A stretch of 64,000 nt of DNA. Origin: Spirogloea muscicola. Its lineage: Eukaryota; Streptophyta; Zygnematophyceae; Spirogloeales; Spirogloeaceae. Positions 10,936-21,717 of the stretch are shown piece by piece (the first letter of the stretch is position 1; every line of letters begins with the position of its first letter). A program made the position numbers and the translations under genes. Below the pieces are notes generated by a model. That model saw only the letters and a program-made list of their open reading frames with translations, did not search any database and was not told the DNA's origin. Location: contig WELB01000079.1 of NCBI GenBank assembly GCA_009602725.1, forward strand, positions 109,529 to 173,528, read 5' to 3'.

Positions 10936-13900
10936 TTAGCCCATAGAGTAGGAGGCTGTCGGGAGATTGATCACAGTGCTCTTCACTTTGGTCATCATGT
11001 GAATGGAGTTGGTGATGCCCTGCGAGCCAATGCCGCTGTCTCGCAGACCCTGGCCAGCAGCCGCAGCAACACATTGAGGGTCAGACCTGCCGACTTGCTA
11101 CACTGGCATGCAAGACCCTGCCACTCCCATCGCCACTCAATTGTTGCTAATCAAAGTCCAGTTCTTTTTGAACAGATGTTTCAGTTGTGCTGCCGATGCT
11201 GCATTACAAGGACTCACCTGGAAAGGGAAGTGGTCGGGACCCCGCGCCGGTGCAGAGTTGATCTGCACTGTTCCTGTCTCCATAGCGTCGCTGACCAGGA
11301 TGGCCTTGTTGATGTCCCGCGTGAATACGCAGCCCTGCAGTGGGCCGCCGAGTGTAAGTCATCATGCTCAACAACCCTAAACCCTAAGACGCCTGCCAGA
11401 GTACTGATTTCACTTAACCTACACTCGAACCACCATAGATAAGCAGGACCTTTATCCCATCTGCAGCGGCAAAAGTCCACAACTACAACCACATCCACGT
11501 GCACATCCACATGACAACGTGGGAGGACGACCCTGAGTTGCAGCAATATAGCAAATGGTGCAGTTCGTGAGAGTAGGGGTTTGAGGAGAAAGCCAGGTCA
11601 AGTGCGTTGACCATGCTACAGGGGCCTCAATTGAGCACCTGAAGAGCGTAGTTGTTGGCATTGCAGTGGTGAATGCCCTCCTCGACCTTGGAAATGCGGA
11701 TGATGGGCATCACAGGCCCAAAAGGCTCCTCCCATGCCAGCCGCATGTCAGGCCGCACGTTGTCAATCACCAACGGCCAGATCAGATTGTGTTCCCGCTT
11801 GTACTCCTGCATCAGTGACCATGGCATAAGCAACCGGCTCTTGTTGCAACTTCAGAGCTGAGACTCCCAAATATGCCAAGGAGGCCGCACCTCAGTGAGG
11901 GCTTAAAGTACTTGCCTGGCAGAAGGTGGCACCTTTCTCCTTGCAGTCCATGACGAGACCCTCTATGAAGTTTGCTGACGATTCGGAGATGACAGGCGTG
12001 ATGTCGCAGTCATCCTCAGGGCGCCCCACCTTGAGCTTGGCCACCTTGGTGTTGACCTTCTCCACGAGCTCATCAGCCACCGACTGCATGACGAGCACCA
12101 CCTTGATAGCGGTACACCGCTGCCCACTGCACAAACGACCCACAGTTTACCATCAGCAGGTGTCAATGACCTGGCGGGATACAGTTCGACAATGATCACA
12201 GCATTGTCTGGAGCAAAAAAGACATGAGCGTCCATATTTGCAATACAAAATTGAAGGAGGCCAACTTCAGGGAGGACAGAGAGGGTGAGAGGACCTGTAG
12301 GAGAAGCCGCCCTTGATGATGTTCGCGGCGGCAAGGTCAAGGTCTGCGTCCTCGAGCACGATGCAAGCATCCTTGCCTCCAAGCTCCATCTGCAGCGGGA
12401 TCATATTGGCCTTCCTCGATATGGCAATGCCAGTGTCTCCTCCAGTGAAGCTGCCCCCAAGCGACTCCCCTCACTAATCAGTACATCTTATGCAAGGAGT
12501 AGTATGCTGTCAATTTTGTCAGTCTTTGAGAAATTTAGCTGCCATTTAGCAGCTGCTAGCTGCTCCATAGAGAGCAGATGTATGCTTCATCAAAAGCGAG
12601 ACACTAAGAAGGGGCCGAGCTCAAGACCTGATGCAGTTGATGCTCGGATGCTGCGTCAGGAAGTCACCAATTTCGGAGCCCTTGCCAGTGACAGCGCCAA
12701 TGAGGCCCTTGGGGAAACCAGCCTTGATGAAGCAGTGCACCATGTGGAGAGCAGACACAGCTCCCTACAGGCATACATCAATTCTGCTTAGCTTCTGCGG
12801 CCTTAGCAAATCCCAAATGAACTGCAAGTCACTGAGTAAGTCGTAGGCACTCCTCGTGCAACGGTGACCTCTTATATCCTCTGATTTTTCCTTTGTAAAA
12901 TACTCCACATTCTAAATCTTAATTGCCATCAGAAGGAAAGGGCTCGCCCATAGAGAAGAGGGGCTGGCAAAGCCAGCCCAAAAAGAATGGACAATGTCCA
13001 AAGCCAAAGAAAGAGATGCCGATCAGAACCACAACGGTCCCTAGTATTATCAGCACACTTGATGTTTGTCAAAGTTGCAGAATTTCAAGGATGATGTTGT
13101 GTATTGTGCACCTGGGTTGGTGGCTTCAGGACAACAGCATTCCCGGAGATGAGAGCAGGAGCAAGCTTGGACACAGCAAGGTTGACTGGATAATTGAAGG
13201 GAGGAATGCAGAGAACCACACCCAAAGGAATCTGCAATACACCAGCACCTGCGATGCTCAGGACGTGGACACCAGGTAGTGTCACTGGGTTGCATGATTC
13301 GCGAATCAAGATAGGCCACACCCTCACCAGGCGAAAACAGGGGTTAATATGGCTTCACGAGCTACCAGCACCTACGAGACGGTAAAGTACAATGGCTTAC
13401 CTTCGATGAAAGACAGAGCTTAGTCCGGTCATTGCCAGGGAAGCTGTCACCTGTGAGAAACTTGTTCTCGGATAGAATGCGCACCCCCTCCTCTGCACAA
13501 TATGATATCAGGTCACCAGACCTGACAACCTGCAAGGTGATAAGTCTGATATTAACAGCAGTGCAAATGACAACATTGGAGAAAGATAGAGCTCCATGAG
13601 CTCTTGAAACAGGGAAGATGTCCTTTTCACAGAAGCTCACAGGTATCTCTCCCAAATAGTTACATTCTTTGAAGAAGTACAACAAGATATGTCACGTCAA
13701 ATACAAGTGCTGGATTCAAGCAGGCATTTACTTAGCGGTATGATTGTAAGTAACATGCTTCCCATGTATGTGCAAGATTTACAGACCTCAGTCACCGAGT
13801 CCTTGGCGGGCTTTGCCACCTCCTTGACAAGGCAATCTGCGATTGGGCCTTTATTCTCCTTGAGTAGAGCGGCAGCCTTGTGCAGCAGCTCAGCCCTCTT

Positions 13901-14602
13901 CCAGAGAGGGGTCTTGGCCCAGGACTTCTGCGCAGCCTTGGCTGCGTCGATGATGGCATTCACCTCGTCCTGGGTGCACGCTGCAGAGAGTAGTAGCTGC
14001 AGCCAAGATCAGGCAAGCAGCTCGCTCCAGCTGGCGGAGTTTGGTGAAGCAATCTGCACGTATGCTGGAGCTGCCGCAGCTTGGTCATCGCTAGCAGAAA
14101 CTGAGCCACTGAATAGCACCCATTTGTGCAGCTGCATTTGGTACCCTGAATTACCCTTCACTGCCATCAGCTGCAGGCTGCCATTGAGTCTCCACTCACA
14201 CTGACCACTATTGGCAGCTCAGACAGAAAACCAGTGCTTCTAATGCACGCCTCTCAAATACAGGCCATGTCCACGAGAAATTGGCGAGTATCGAACGTGC
14301 AATCGAATAATGGAGTACCCGGGCACCGAAGCCTCGCCACAGTCGATTTCAGAGCTACGAGCTGCCAGCGCCAATTCCAACCAAATGTCGGCGCAGCCAC
14401 AACACTAGAGCAGGCGCCAGAGCGATCGGGGGCAGGCGGCGGAGGCGCTCGCACCCTGGACCTTGAAGGCCACGTCGCGCGTCGTGGGGTTGATGATGTT
14501 GACGGTCTTGCCGGACGCCGAGGTCTTCCACTCGCCCTCGGTCAGGAACTTGTACGCGTCGCCGCCCGCCAGGATCTCCTCGAAGTACCCCGTCCCCGCC
14601 AT
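10936..14602 (-). CDS. GAPN: Non-phosphorylating NADP-dependent glyceraldehyde-3-phosphate dehydrogenase (GAPN, ALDH11)
   Basis: GAPN is a cytosolic aldehyde dehydrogenase that oxidises glyceraldehyde-3-phosphate straight to 3-phosphoglycerate and makes NADPH. It bypasses the ATP-yielding step and helps export reducing power from triose phosphate. Ten exons: 14602-14455, 13980-13787, 13529-13401, 13231-13112, 12764-12628, 12450-12295, 12126-11916, 11806-11639, 11334-11218, 11049-10936. They give 497 residues (plant GAPN 496). The protein begins [20 protein letters not shown]. It contains the ALDH glutamate motif MELGGKDA, the catalytic cysteine motif GQRCTA, the cofactor-binding [13 protein letters not shown], and EEPFGPVMP. 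It ends SYSMG. Exon 7 ends CAG with the donor GCAAGT at 11915, so intron 7 is GC-AG; all others are GT-AG. The gene is head to head with a plus-strand exon 318 bp upstream. Confidence 0.96.
11373..11387 (+). promoter_or_regulatory. Telo-box-like motif in GAPN intron 8
   Basis: The motif AACCCTAAACCCTAA lies in the intron between exons 8 and 9 of GAPN. It contains the plant telo-box core AAACCCTAA. It may be a cis element or a short interstitial telomere repeat; the sequence alone does not decide. Confidence 0.4.
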
Positions 14603-14920
14603 GGCGCCCGCGGCGGCGAGATCGGGCGCGCAAATCGCGGCGGGCGCGGCGGCGGCGGCGGCGGCTCTGGAAAGCGCGGGGGGCGACAATTCACGGCGGC
14701 CGGGCAGCCCCAGGAGGGGGCGCCGCGTGGCGCGGGCAGCTGGAGAATTAATCCACGGATCTGATCACGCTTGAAAAGCGCAGACCGGCCGCGCCGACGG
14801 CCGCCCCCGGGGCGCCCCCTTCGATTTGCCGCGGGCTGCCCGGTCTGCCCGGGGAGGAAATCCCCGCCCTTGCCCCGCGCGGGGGTTCGAACCCTCGACC
14901 CCCCAAACGGCACGGCCGCC
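14603..14920. promoter_or_regulatory. Putative bidirectional promoter, GAPN / signal-anchor exon
   Basis: 318 bp of GC-rich DNA separate the minus-strand GAPN ATG (14602) from a plus-strand ATG (14921). Both flanking frames start with clear coding signatures. A shared promoter is inferred from spacing only; no TATA element was recognised. Confidence 0.4.
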
Positions 14921-15023
14921 ATGGCGCCGCGCGGCCTGCTGGCGGCCGTGCTGGCCGGCGCCGCGCTCGTGGCGCTGCTCACCGTTCGCGACGACGTCGC
15001 GCTGCTCGGCCGCGCCGCCGTTG
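14921..15023 (+). CDS. First exon of an unidentified membrane or secreted protein, cut by a gap
   Basis: The ATG opens MAPRGLLAAVLAGAALVALL, then TVRDDVALLGRAAV: a short basic N-terminus followed by about 15 hydrophobic residues. This has the shape of a signal peptide or type II signal anchor. The frame hits a single N at 15024. Beyond it the sequence changes abruptly to interspersed repeat, so the rest of the gene is absent. The single N probably marks a scaffold join. Many Golgi glycosyltransferases begin this way, but no family can be named from 34 residues. Confidence 0.4.
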
Positions 15024-15024
15024 N

Positions 15025-15588
15025 GAGCACATGCGTACATTGGAAGAGCTCTTTCTTCTTTCACGAAGCAGGCTGGCATGCCAAAACCAGAGGAATCAAG
15101 AATATTAAGCTCATCCAAAGGGGGCGAGGGCTATGACAAGCCAGCCCGAAAAGAAAGGACAAGGTCTGAAGGGGCCGGCATTTGCTGAAACATAAAACGC
15201 AGCAAGTATCACAAAGGATGGTCATTTAGTGACATTGGCACTATTGACGTGGGTGCAAGTTGCCACCCTCGGACGACCATCATGACAGGAGAGAAGAATT
15301 TTGTGTATTTGAAACAAACGAAGGCCAAAGGCCAAGAGAGAAGAAGAAGGTCTTGCAAAGGGGGCCATGGCTGTGAATGGCCAGCTTAAAGAAAACAGTA
15401 GCATTGCTGCAATCACAAGCTGTGACAGTGACAATACTTGGCACCCTTTGCACATCAAGGTCCGCAAGCTTATTGCTCTGCCAGCTGCCGTGGACCTGCA
15501 ATCCAAGCCAAATCCAACCACGCGTAGCAAGGCTCCGAGCCCATTCCTGGGCGGCGGTGCGCAAGTTCGCAGTGCCGCATGCTGTTCG
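15025..15588. repeat. Retroelement tails between assembly join and RH29 3' end
   Basis: The stretch 15118-15175 repeats the hairpin-bearing family (GGGCTATGACAAGCCAGCCC, then AAAGGACAAGGTC). The stretch 15297-15335 repeats the 3' tail GTGTATTTGAAACAAACGAA also present at 1112, 59830 and 60430. No coding exon is supported. Confidence 0.55.
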
Positions 15589-18500
15589 CTACCGCTTTGT
15601 GGGTTTGGAGCCTCCTCTGCGGGCTCCTCCCCGGGCGGCCGGCTTCCCCCGGCCGGAGCTGCCTCCGCGGCTGCTTCCGCCGCGGCCTCTGCCTCGCATG
15701 CCGCTCGAGCTTCCTCCTCGACTGCTGCCGCCACCACCGCCTCTGCCTCGCGTGCTGCTCGAGCTTCCTCCTCGACCGCCCCCCTCCCCTCCTCTCCCTC
15801 CTCCCCTTCCTCCTCTCCCACCTCCCCCCCTCCCTCCTCCCCTCCCTCCTTCCCTCCCTCCTCCGAGCTCCCGGTGTCGGCCACCGCCCCTCCCGCCGCC
15901 TCGCTTGAGTGCCCTCTCTCGCTCCTTACGGACCTCGTCCACGCTCCGCAGCTCACTACGGACACTGGCATTGGGAGCCATGCCACCGCGCCCCCTGCTG
16001 GCCCCGCGGCCTCCGCGCCTGCCCGCCCCTCTGCCGCCGTAGCTCGTTCCTGCAACATGCCCAACACAGACGACGTTGCGTGAGAGTGTCATCGCTCATC
16101 AAGGACTGCTGACTGTAAGAGTCCGACAACACCCATCAAGTCATTGCCTTGTCGAGGTATCTCCGTGCAAGGCATGCTGCACCTGGTGTTGCCGGGCCGT
16201 CGTCGCCGCCAGAGGAGACGCGCATGTGGGTCTTCTCCTTCCACTTTTTGTAGATGCCTCTGTCGTTTGCCAACGCCTTTGCGCCGCTCTCGGTCCTCAC
16301 CTGCGAACAAGATTTACCACCACAAGCGCTATCAAACAAGTGCACAGTCTTCCCATTCCAAGCCCATCGTGGCTCTTGGTTGGCCCTTCATTAGACTACA
16401 AAGGGCAAGGATTCTCAGTACATGATGTAAGTTGCAGAGCTCCTCTCAAGCCAAGTCGCCTCCTTCAAGCGGCTAACAAAGAACATTGCGAAGTCATCTG
16501 CAGGTTGTTTGACACTAACCTTCCCAGATGCTGAAACAACCTCGCCAGCGTGCAGCTTCACAAACTTCTTATTCTTCTGCAAATGTGCAAGTCGTGGAGA
16601 AACCACCATAAGTTGCAGTACGCCATACCCTGGTTGGAGCAAGCATTACCCTGACAGAATCTGCACAGACCTCCAAATGCACGGCGGGCAGTGAACAGCA
16701 AGATGAAGCTATCTTCAAAAGGTATCACAAATGGCATCCCATGTACCGACACCCATATAATTATCTAATACAGTGTTTACTTCAGGCAGAAGGTGGTGCG
16801 GACCTTGTCCCAATGGTACGTCGCGCGGCGGCGCTTCTCCCCCTCGGCATCCTCAGGCACAAGATCAAGAACCTCCATGTCAATCCTGTGAATCAGATTC
16901 CAAGCGCGGAGCCATTCCAGCTTCAGCTGCAGTAGCTGAAGAGATGCCAGATCCAGCTGTGGACATTGTTAAGATGACCACCAGGTGCCAGGATCTCAGC
17001 AAAAGTTCCCTACCTATTGCGATCGAAGCTCTCACCCTTGCTGGCGCCTCCTCTAACAGAGAGGCCCATCTCTGACAGCTGCCAAAGAAGAGGCCCAACT
17101 CTTGTCATTACACCATCAGCTGGAGATTTGCTGCATGAGAGAGCCCAAAGCAAGCTGCTGTCGATGTGCTACATGACCACCCTATGCACTCAAAGTCTCC
17201 ACTAAGTGCCATTCTCAGTCTGTGGAGTCATGCACCACACAACCTTGCAGCTGTGGATGAATTTGTGGCATCTGCAAAGGCAGAGTTATGTGCTTGTCCA
17301 CCAATTTGTATCAAGTTCAAGAAGGACATTGCAGAAGCAGCCCATCATATCGCAGCTCCAATGACTCACTCTATTGGCTGGGACGGGATTGATGAAGTTC
17401 TCGGCGTCCCGGAAGTTGGTCTGGACATGCTTGACTGCTGCCATTGTTGAGGAAGGAAATTGCCAGTGCCATAAATGGACTGTAAGTTGACATCAAGTTA
17501 CACTTGACCATGTAGAGACTGCCCAGGCTGCCGGCTCAAAGGCTGCCTCTCCTACATCTAGCAAGCTTGCTCGCTATTGGCAGGTGAAGGCCCCTGCAGT
17601 GTGGTACATCTCCACAATGCTAATATGATGAAGTGAAGCATTGTAGCTTCATGGATCTGTATATTTGTGTAACTGTCTGGGATACTTGACATTTATCGAC
17701 ACACAACCCTTTGTGGATGGATGTTACCTCCTCGCTTCCGCTTTCTTGTTCCATTTGCTTTTGTGGCTTCGTCCCCAACTGCTGCTTGTCCTCCTAGATC
17801 CTCCTGCTGAAGTAAGGCAGTTCGAAACGAGCTTGTCATTGGCCCTGCTTGTGACAAAATAAGCCTGCTTGCATGAGCCTACACATACGAGCTATACACA
17901 AATAGATACGTTGATCTGGTGAGTGAGCGAAAGGTCTAACAAATCCCTGATAGTCCTTCAATAGCTCATACGTGTCCCTTACGTTCCAGCTACATTGTAG
18001 AGGACATCACTCAGCATGCTCTCTGAAGGCAAATGCCTGAAGTGTGAAAAAGCGACGTGGCGGCTCTATCAAGATGGGCCTCAAGGACGGCCTAAAGCAA
18101 ACATTACCTCGTCGTACGAATCCTGGTGAGACAACCGCCTCTCCTCCCGCTTGCGCACAGCGGCAGCGATGGCTGGCGCGTGCACCTCGCGCTTTTTCCG
18201 CATAATCTCCAAGGAGCCTGAGGACGCCACCCTCTGGCCCAGACCCCAATTTTGGCCATCAAGAGAGATGAGCAACTCATAAAGATAGACCACTATTGCA
18301 TCACTTGTTCCTGACATGGCTTGCAGACTCGTCATTTCCAGGCGGTCTCGCCAAGACAAAGCTGAAAAATTATCAGTGTGTCTCACCTTCTGGCCTGCCC
18401 GTTTGGAGATGTCGCCTTCAGCTTCGAGGACTGTGTGTCGCGGCCTGCAAAGCACCAAATATCCATGTTGGAAGGCTAGCAGACAGTCTAGCTAACAGGC

Positions 18501-21076
18501 TAGCTGACAGTCCTCGAAGGTGGGCAAGCTGATTACTGTGCCCTGAATCTGTAAGAGATATTTTGAGTGCTCCCAAGTGCTCACATTTCACCGTGAACAA
18601 TGACGCAAACTTGTGGCTACATAGCTCTGTCAATTGCTGGTGCAGCAACTAAGCGTGCCTTCGAAAGAGACCCATACTCAAAGTCACTGGCAACAGGTAT
18701 AGAATAAGCAAACAGAGAGAAAGTCCACGAACCGAAAGGCCTTGAGGTGCTCAGCGAAGGCGGCGGCAGCCTCCGTCTGGTCCTGCTCCTTGCGGAAGAG
18801 CGGGTGGAGGCCCTCACGGGCAAGGCCCTTGGAGCGGGCGACGGACTCCGCAGACGGCGCTGGCCGCGTCTTCGAGTAGAGCCGGAAGGCCTTGGCTGCA
18901 ACCTTCTGGAGAATCGCCAGCGCGCCAATGCTAGCATGCAGGTCGCGCACGTGCTCCATGCCGGCGTCCAGCTCGCGCTGCGGGAGGCGGCCGTACACCG
19001 TCTCTCCACGGCTCGCCGCGGCGTCCGCGGCGGCCAGCACCGCACCGCCGGCACTGGCGGCAACCTCGTCCTCGGCAGGCGCCGATCGCAGGCCCTTTGA
19101 CAGAAAGAGGTGGAGGTCGAGCAGGAACGGGAGCTCGTCCCGCGTAAGCAAGGAGTAGGCTGTCCCGAGGCGGCCGGCACGCGCGGCGCGCCCCACGCGG
19201 TGCACAAACAGCTTGGGCCGCGGCGGGAAGTCGTAGTTGATGACGTTGTCGAGCAGCGGGATGTCGATGCCGCGCGCCGCGACGTCCGTGACGACCAGGA
19301 GCGCCGTGCGCCGTGCCCGGAACTTCGCAATGTGGATCTTGCGAGCCGCCTGGTCCATGGACCCGTAGACGACCGACACGGCCACGCCCTCCGCACCGAG
19401 GAGCTCGGCGACGTACTCTGCGTGATACTTGGTGGACACGAACACGATCGTCTGCTGCCCCGCCGGCACCACCTCGTGCACTAGGTGCAGCAGCGCCGCC
19501 GTGCGCTCGTCCCGTCGCACTGTGAAAAACGCCAGCTACAAACACACGGGCCGCATGCAAGCATGTCAGTGCTACTACGGTTGCCACGCGGATCTTCTCA
19601 ATTGCAAGGATGCGTCGCACGGGCCACCTTGAGTGGCACTGGCGTGGCCATGGGGGTTTGCGAGAGGCCGGACCTGCAGGTCAGGGCTGATCTTGGTCTC
19701 GGTGTCGAGGCGCACGAGCTGCGGGTCGCGGAGGCCCGCGCGCGCAAACTCGGCCAGCAGGGCGGGCAGCGTAGCGGAGAAGAGCGACGTCTGGCGCGAC
19801 TCGGGCATGCGCGCCAGGATCTGCCGCAGCTGCTCCGCAAACCCCATCTCAAACAGCCGGTCCGCTTCGTCAAACACCACGTACTCCACGCTGGCCGCCG
19901 CCGCAGGTGCGCCCCCACCAGCCGGCCGTCAGAACTGGCCCGCAAGTCAGCGCCGTCAGGCTGCAGGCATCTGAGTCCTGGTCGGCACAGTGCAGCTACT
20001 TCCGCTACAGGCCCGACAGTTAGAGGTAACTCCTAAACCACAGTTACGAGTTTTTAGCGCTAAGTACAGGGTTTAGGGGTTCGAATATCAAATTGCAAAC
20101 AAGAGCTAATGTCTGAGATTAGCGAAGTAGCTTGGCGGCGAACTAGGGGTGGGGCCGGACCTGCGGAGGGTCATGTCCTCGACCTCGGAGAGGTGGTGCA
20201 TGAGCCGGCCGGGCGTGGCGACGATGATGTCGGGGCTGCCCGCCAGCGCCTCGAACTGCGCCTCCATGCTGTCGCCGCCCACCAGCACGACCGCGCGGAG
20301 GTCGGTGTACCGCCCCAGCTCCCGCACGAACTTGAAGGTCTGCCAGCCCAGAGTGTCAGCGGTGCCCCCCCGTCAGAGCCGCAGGCGACGTTGACGACGA
20401 CGAGGGCAGAAGGGGTTTAAGGCGACGAGGGCAGAAGGGGATTAAGCCCACCCAGAAAGGATGGAGTGTGTATTGAGCGACGGAGGGCCTGAGTGGATAA
20501 GTACAAAGGCAAGCACATGACAGGTGTACATCGCCTGCAGCTAAGCTGACACGCTCAATAACCAAGGAAGGGGTTTAAGCCCACAAGCGCTTGACAGCTG
20601 TACATGGCCTGCTGCTAAGCCGACTCGCTCAGTAAGCCAGGAAGGGGGTTTAAGGCCACCCAGAGAGACCACCAGCACCTGCAGCGCGAGCTCGCGCGTG
20701 GGCGAGAGGACGACGGCGCGGGCGCCAGGGCCGGGCGCGTGGGCGCGCAGGCGCTGCAGGAGGGGCAGCAGGAAGGCGGCGGTCTTGCCGGAGCCGGTGC
20801 GGGCCATGGCCACGACGTCGGCACCGGCCAGGAGGCGCGGCATGGCGCGCCTCTGCACGGGCGTCGGCACGCGGTACCCCTTACGCCGCACGCCGCGCAG
20901 CAGCTCCGGCGCCAGGCCCAGCGCCTCGAAGCCCATGCCGCCGCCGCCGGCCTTGGCTTTGCGCCGCGCCGCGCCGCCGCCGCCGCCGAAGTCCGCCACG
21001 CCGCCCGCACCTCCCGCCGCCGCCGCCGCCGGGAACGGCGCCGGCGGGCCTCCCTCGGCTCCGCTGTCGTCCTCAN
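15589..21076 (-). CDS. RH29: DEAD-box ATP-dependent RNA helicase RH29 / DDX54 / Dbp10
   Basis: This is the plant RH29 orthologue of Dbp10/DDX54, a nucleolar helicase for 60S ribosome assembly. Thirteen exons are read: 21076-20679 (start not seen), 20339-20161, 19890-19674, 19535-18733, 18444-18387, 18233-18108, 17806-17728, 17437-17370, 17078-17014, 16885-16804, 16576-16520, 16300-16183, 16049-15589. Motifs in order: [12 protein letters not shown] and [11 protein letters not shown] (Q motif), ARTGSGKT (I), PTRELA (Ia), TPGRL (Ib), DEAD (II), SAT (III), IVFVSTK (IV), ARGIDIPL (V), [10 protein letters not shown] (VI). The Dbp10 C-terminal region follows, with [17 protein letters not shown] and RTESGAKA. 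The last exon has [15 protein letters not shown] and a long Gly/Arg/Ser-rich RGG-type tail. A single N at 21076 interrupts the GC-rich first exon. Boundaries of exons 7-8 could shift by 3 nt. Confidence 0.93.
20340..20678. repeat. Repeat-filled first intron of RH29
   Basis: The intron between helicase exons 1 and 2 contains two related units (GGAAGGGGTTTAAGCCCAC at about 20565 and GGAAGGGGGTTTAAGGCCAC at about 20640). It also has a doubled GCGACGAGGGCAGAAGGGG near 20397-20440. The stretch at 20490-20560 resembles the retroelement 3' tail (ACAAAGGCAAGCACAT) found at 59.8 and 60.5 kb. It reads as nested insertions that leave both splice sites intact. Confidence 0.55.
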
Positions 21077-21113
<37 letters not shown>

Positions 21114-21236
21114 GGGCGGCGCTGGCGCCAAAGCCCTGAACCCCGGTGCCGGCACTCGGGCCCGACGAGACGGCGACGAACTCCAGGGGCTGCCAGCCCG
21201 AGCACGTTCCGTTCGACCCACCGCGGCGGGACCTAA

Positions 21237-21377
21237 GGGCCAATCTACACTTGCCCGGTCGCTCCCGGCCGAAGGGTACGTGTCGCGCGTTGTATGGACG
21301 TCTGGGGTCAAGGCCTTGCCAATGTGAGGCCAAGACGAGGCCAATAAATGACCGACCGGTCTAGTGTAAGTTGGCCA
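21237..21377. mobile_element. 141-bp TIR element, copy 1 (Tourist-like)
   Basis: It starts GGGCCAATCTACACTTG and ends in the near-complement AGTGTAAGTTGGCC(A). It is flanked by TAA on both sides (21234-21236 and 21378-21380). It has the same length and internal text (GTACGTGTCGCGCGTTGTA, GGACG, TTGCCAATGTGAGG) as copies at 21381 and 30922. It has no coding capacity. The 3-bp T-N-A target duplication suggests a PIF/Harbinger-derived MITE. Confidence 0.75.
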
Positions 21378-21380
21378 TAA

Positions 21381-21521
21381 GGGCCAATGTACACTTGCCC
21401 GGTCGCTCACGGCCGAAGGGTACGTGTCGCGCGTTGTATGGACGCCTAGGGTCAAGACCTTGCCAATGTGAGGTCAAGACGAGGCCAATGAGAGACCGAC
21501 CTGGCAAGTGTAAATTGGCCC
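21381..21521. mobile_element. 141-bp TIR element, copy 2
   Basis: It starts GGGCCAATGTACACTTGCC and ends GGCAAGTGTAAATTGGCCC, which are inverted complements. TAA lies at 21378-21380 and at 21522-21524. The left TAA is shared with copy 1, so the two elements are separated by only that triplet. Confidence 0.8.
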
Positions 21522-21648
21522 TAATAATCCCACGCAGCTCTAGAACCCTAGACTGAGTCCACACCCCCTCGCCCACCACAGCGGCGCCGGCCCCGCCGCG
21601 ACTTGCGCCGCGACTCCCGCAGGGCCTCGCCTCTCAGCAGCGCCCGGC

Positions 21649-21680
<32 letters not shown>

Positions 21681-21717
21681 AGATTTAATCGCCGGGCCGT
21701 GCGGCGCGGCGGCGGCG

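Larger units (their letters stand above)
21077..21717. promoter_or_regulatory. RH29 / TFIIE-alpha head-to-head intergenic region
   Basis: The region runs from the N-interrupted GGC-rich start of RH29 (minus) to the ATG of TFIIE-alpha (plus). It holds the RH29 5' end, two adjacent 141-bp inverted-repeat elements (21237-21521) and a GGC triplet run just before the TFIIE-alpha ATG. A shared promoter is inferred from the orientation. Confidence 0.45.

Noticed and set aside
14870-14905. GGGTTCGAACCC resembling a tRNA T-arm
   Set aside because: The palindrome fits a T-loop, but no 7-bp acceptor stem, D-arm or anticodon arm can be drawn around it on either strand. It lies in a GC-rich promoter.
15024-15190. 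Continuation of the signal-anchor protein past the single N
   Set aside because: The downstream sequence is interspersed repeat seen at many other places. The open frame across the N is accidental.
15600-15860. Ser/Pro/Ala-rich plus-strand protein
   Set aside because: The opposite strand encodes the RGG-type C-terminus of RH29 with correct splicing. The plus frame is its complement.
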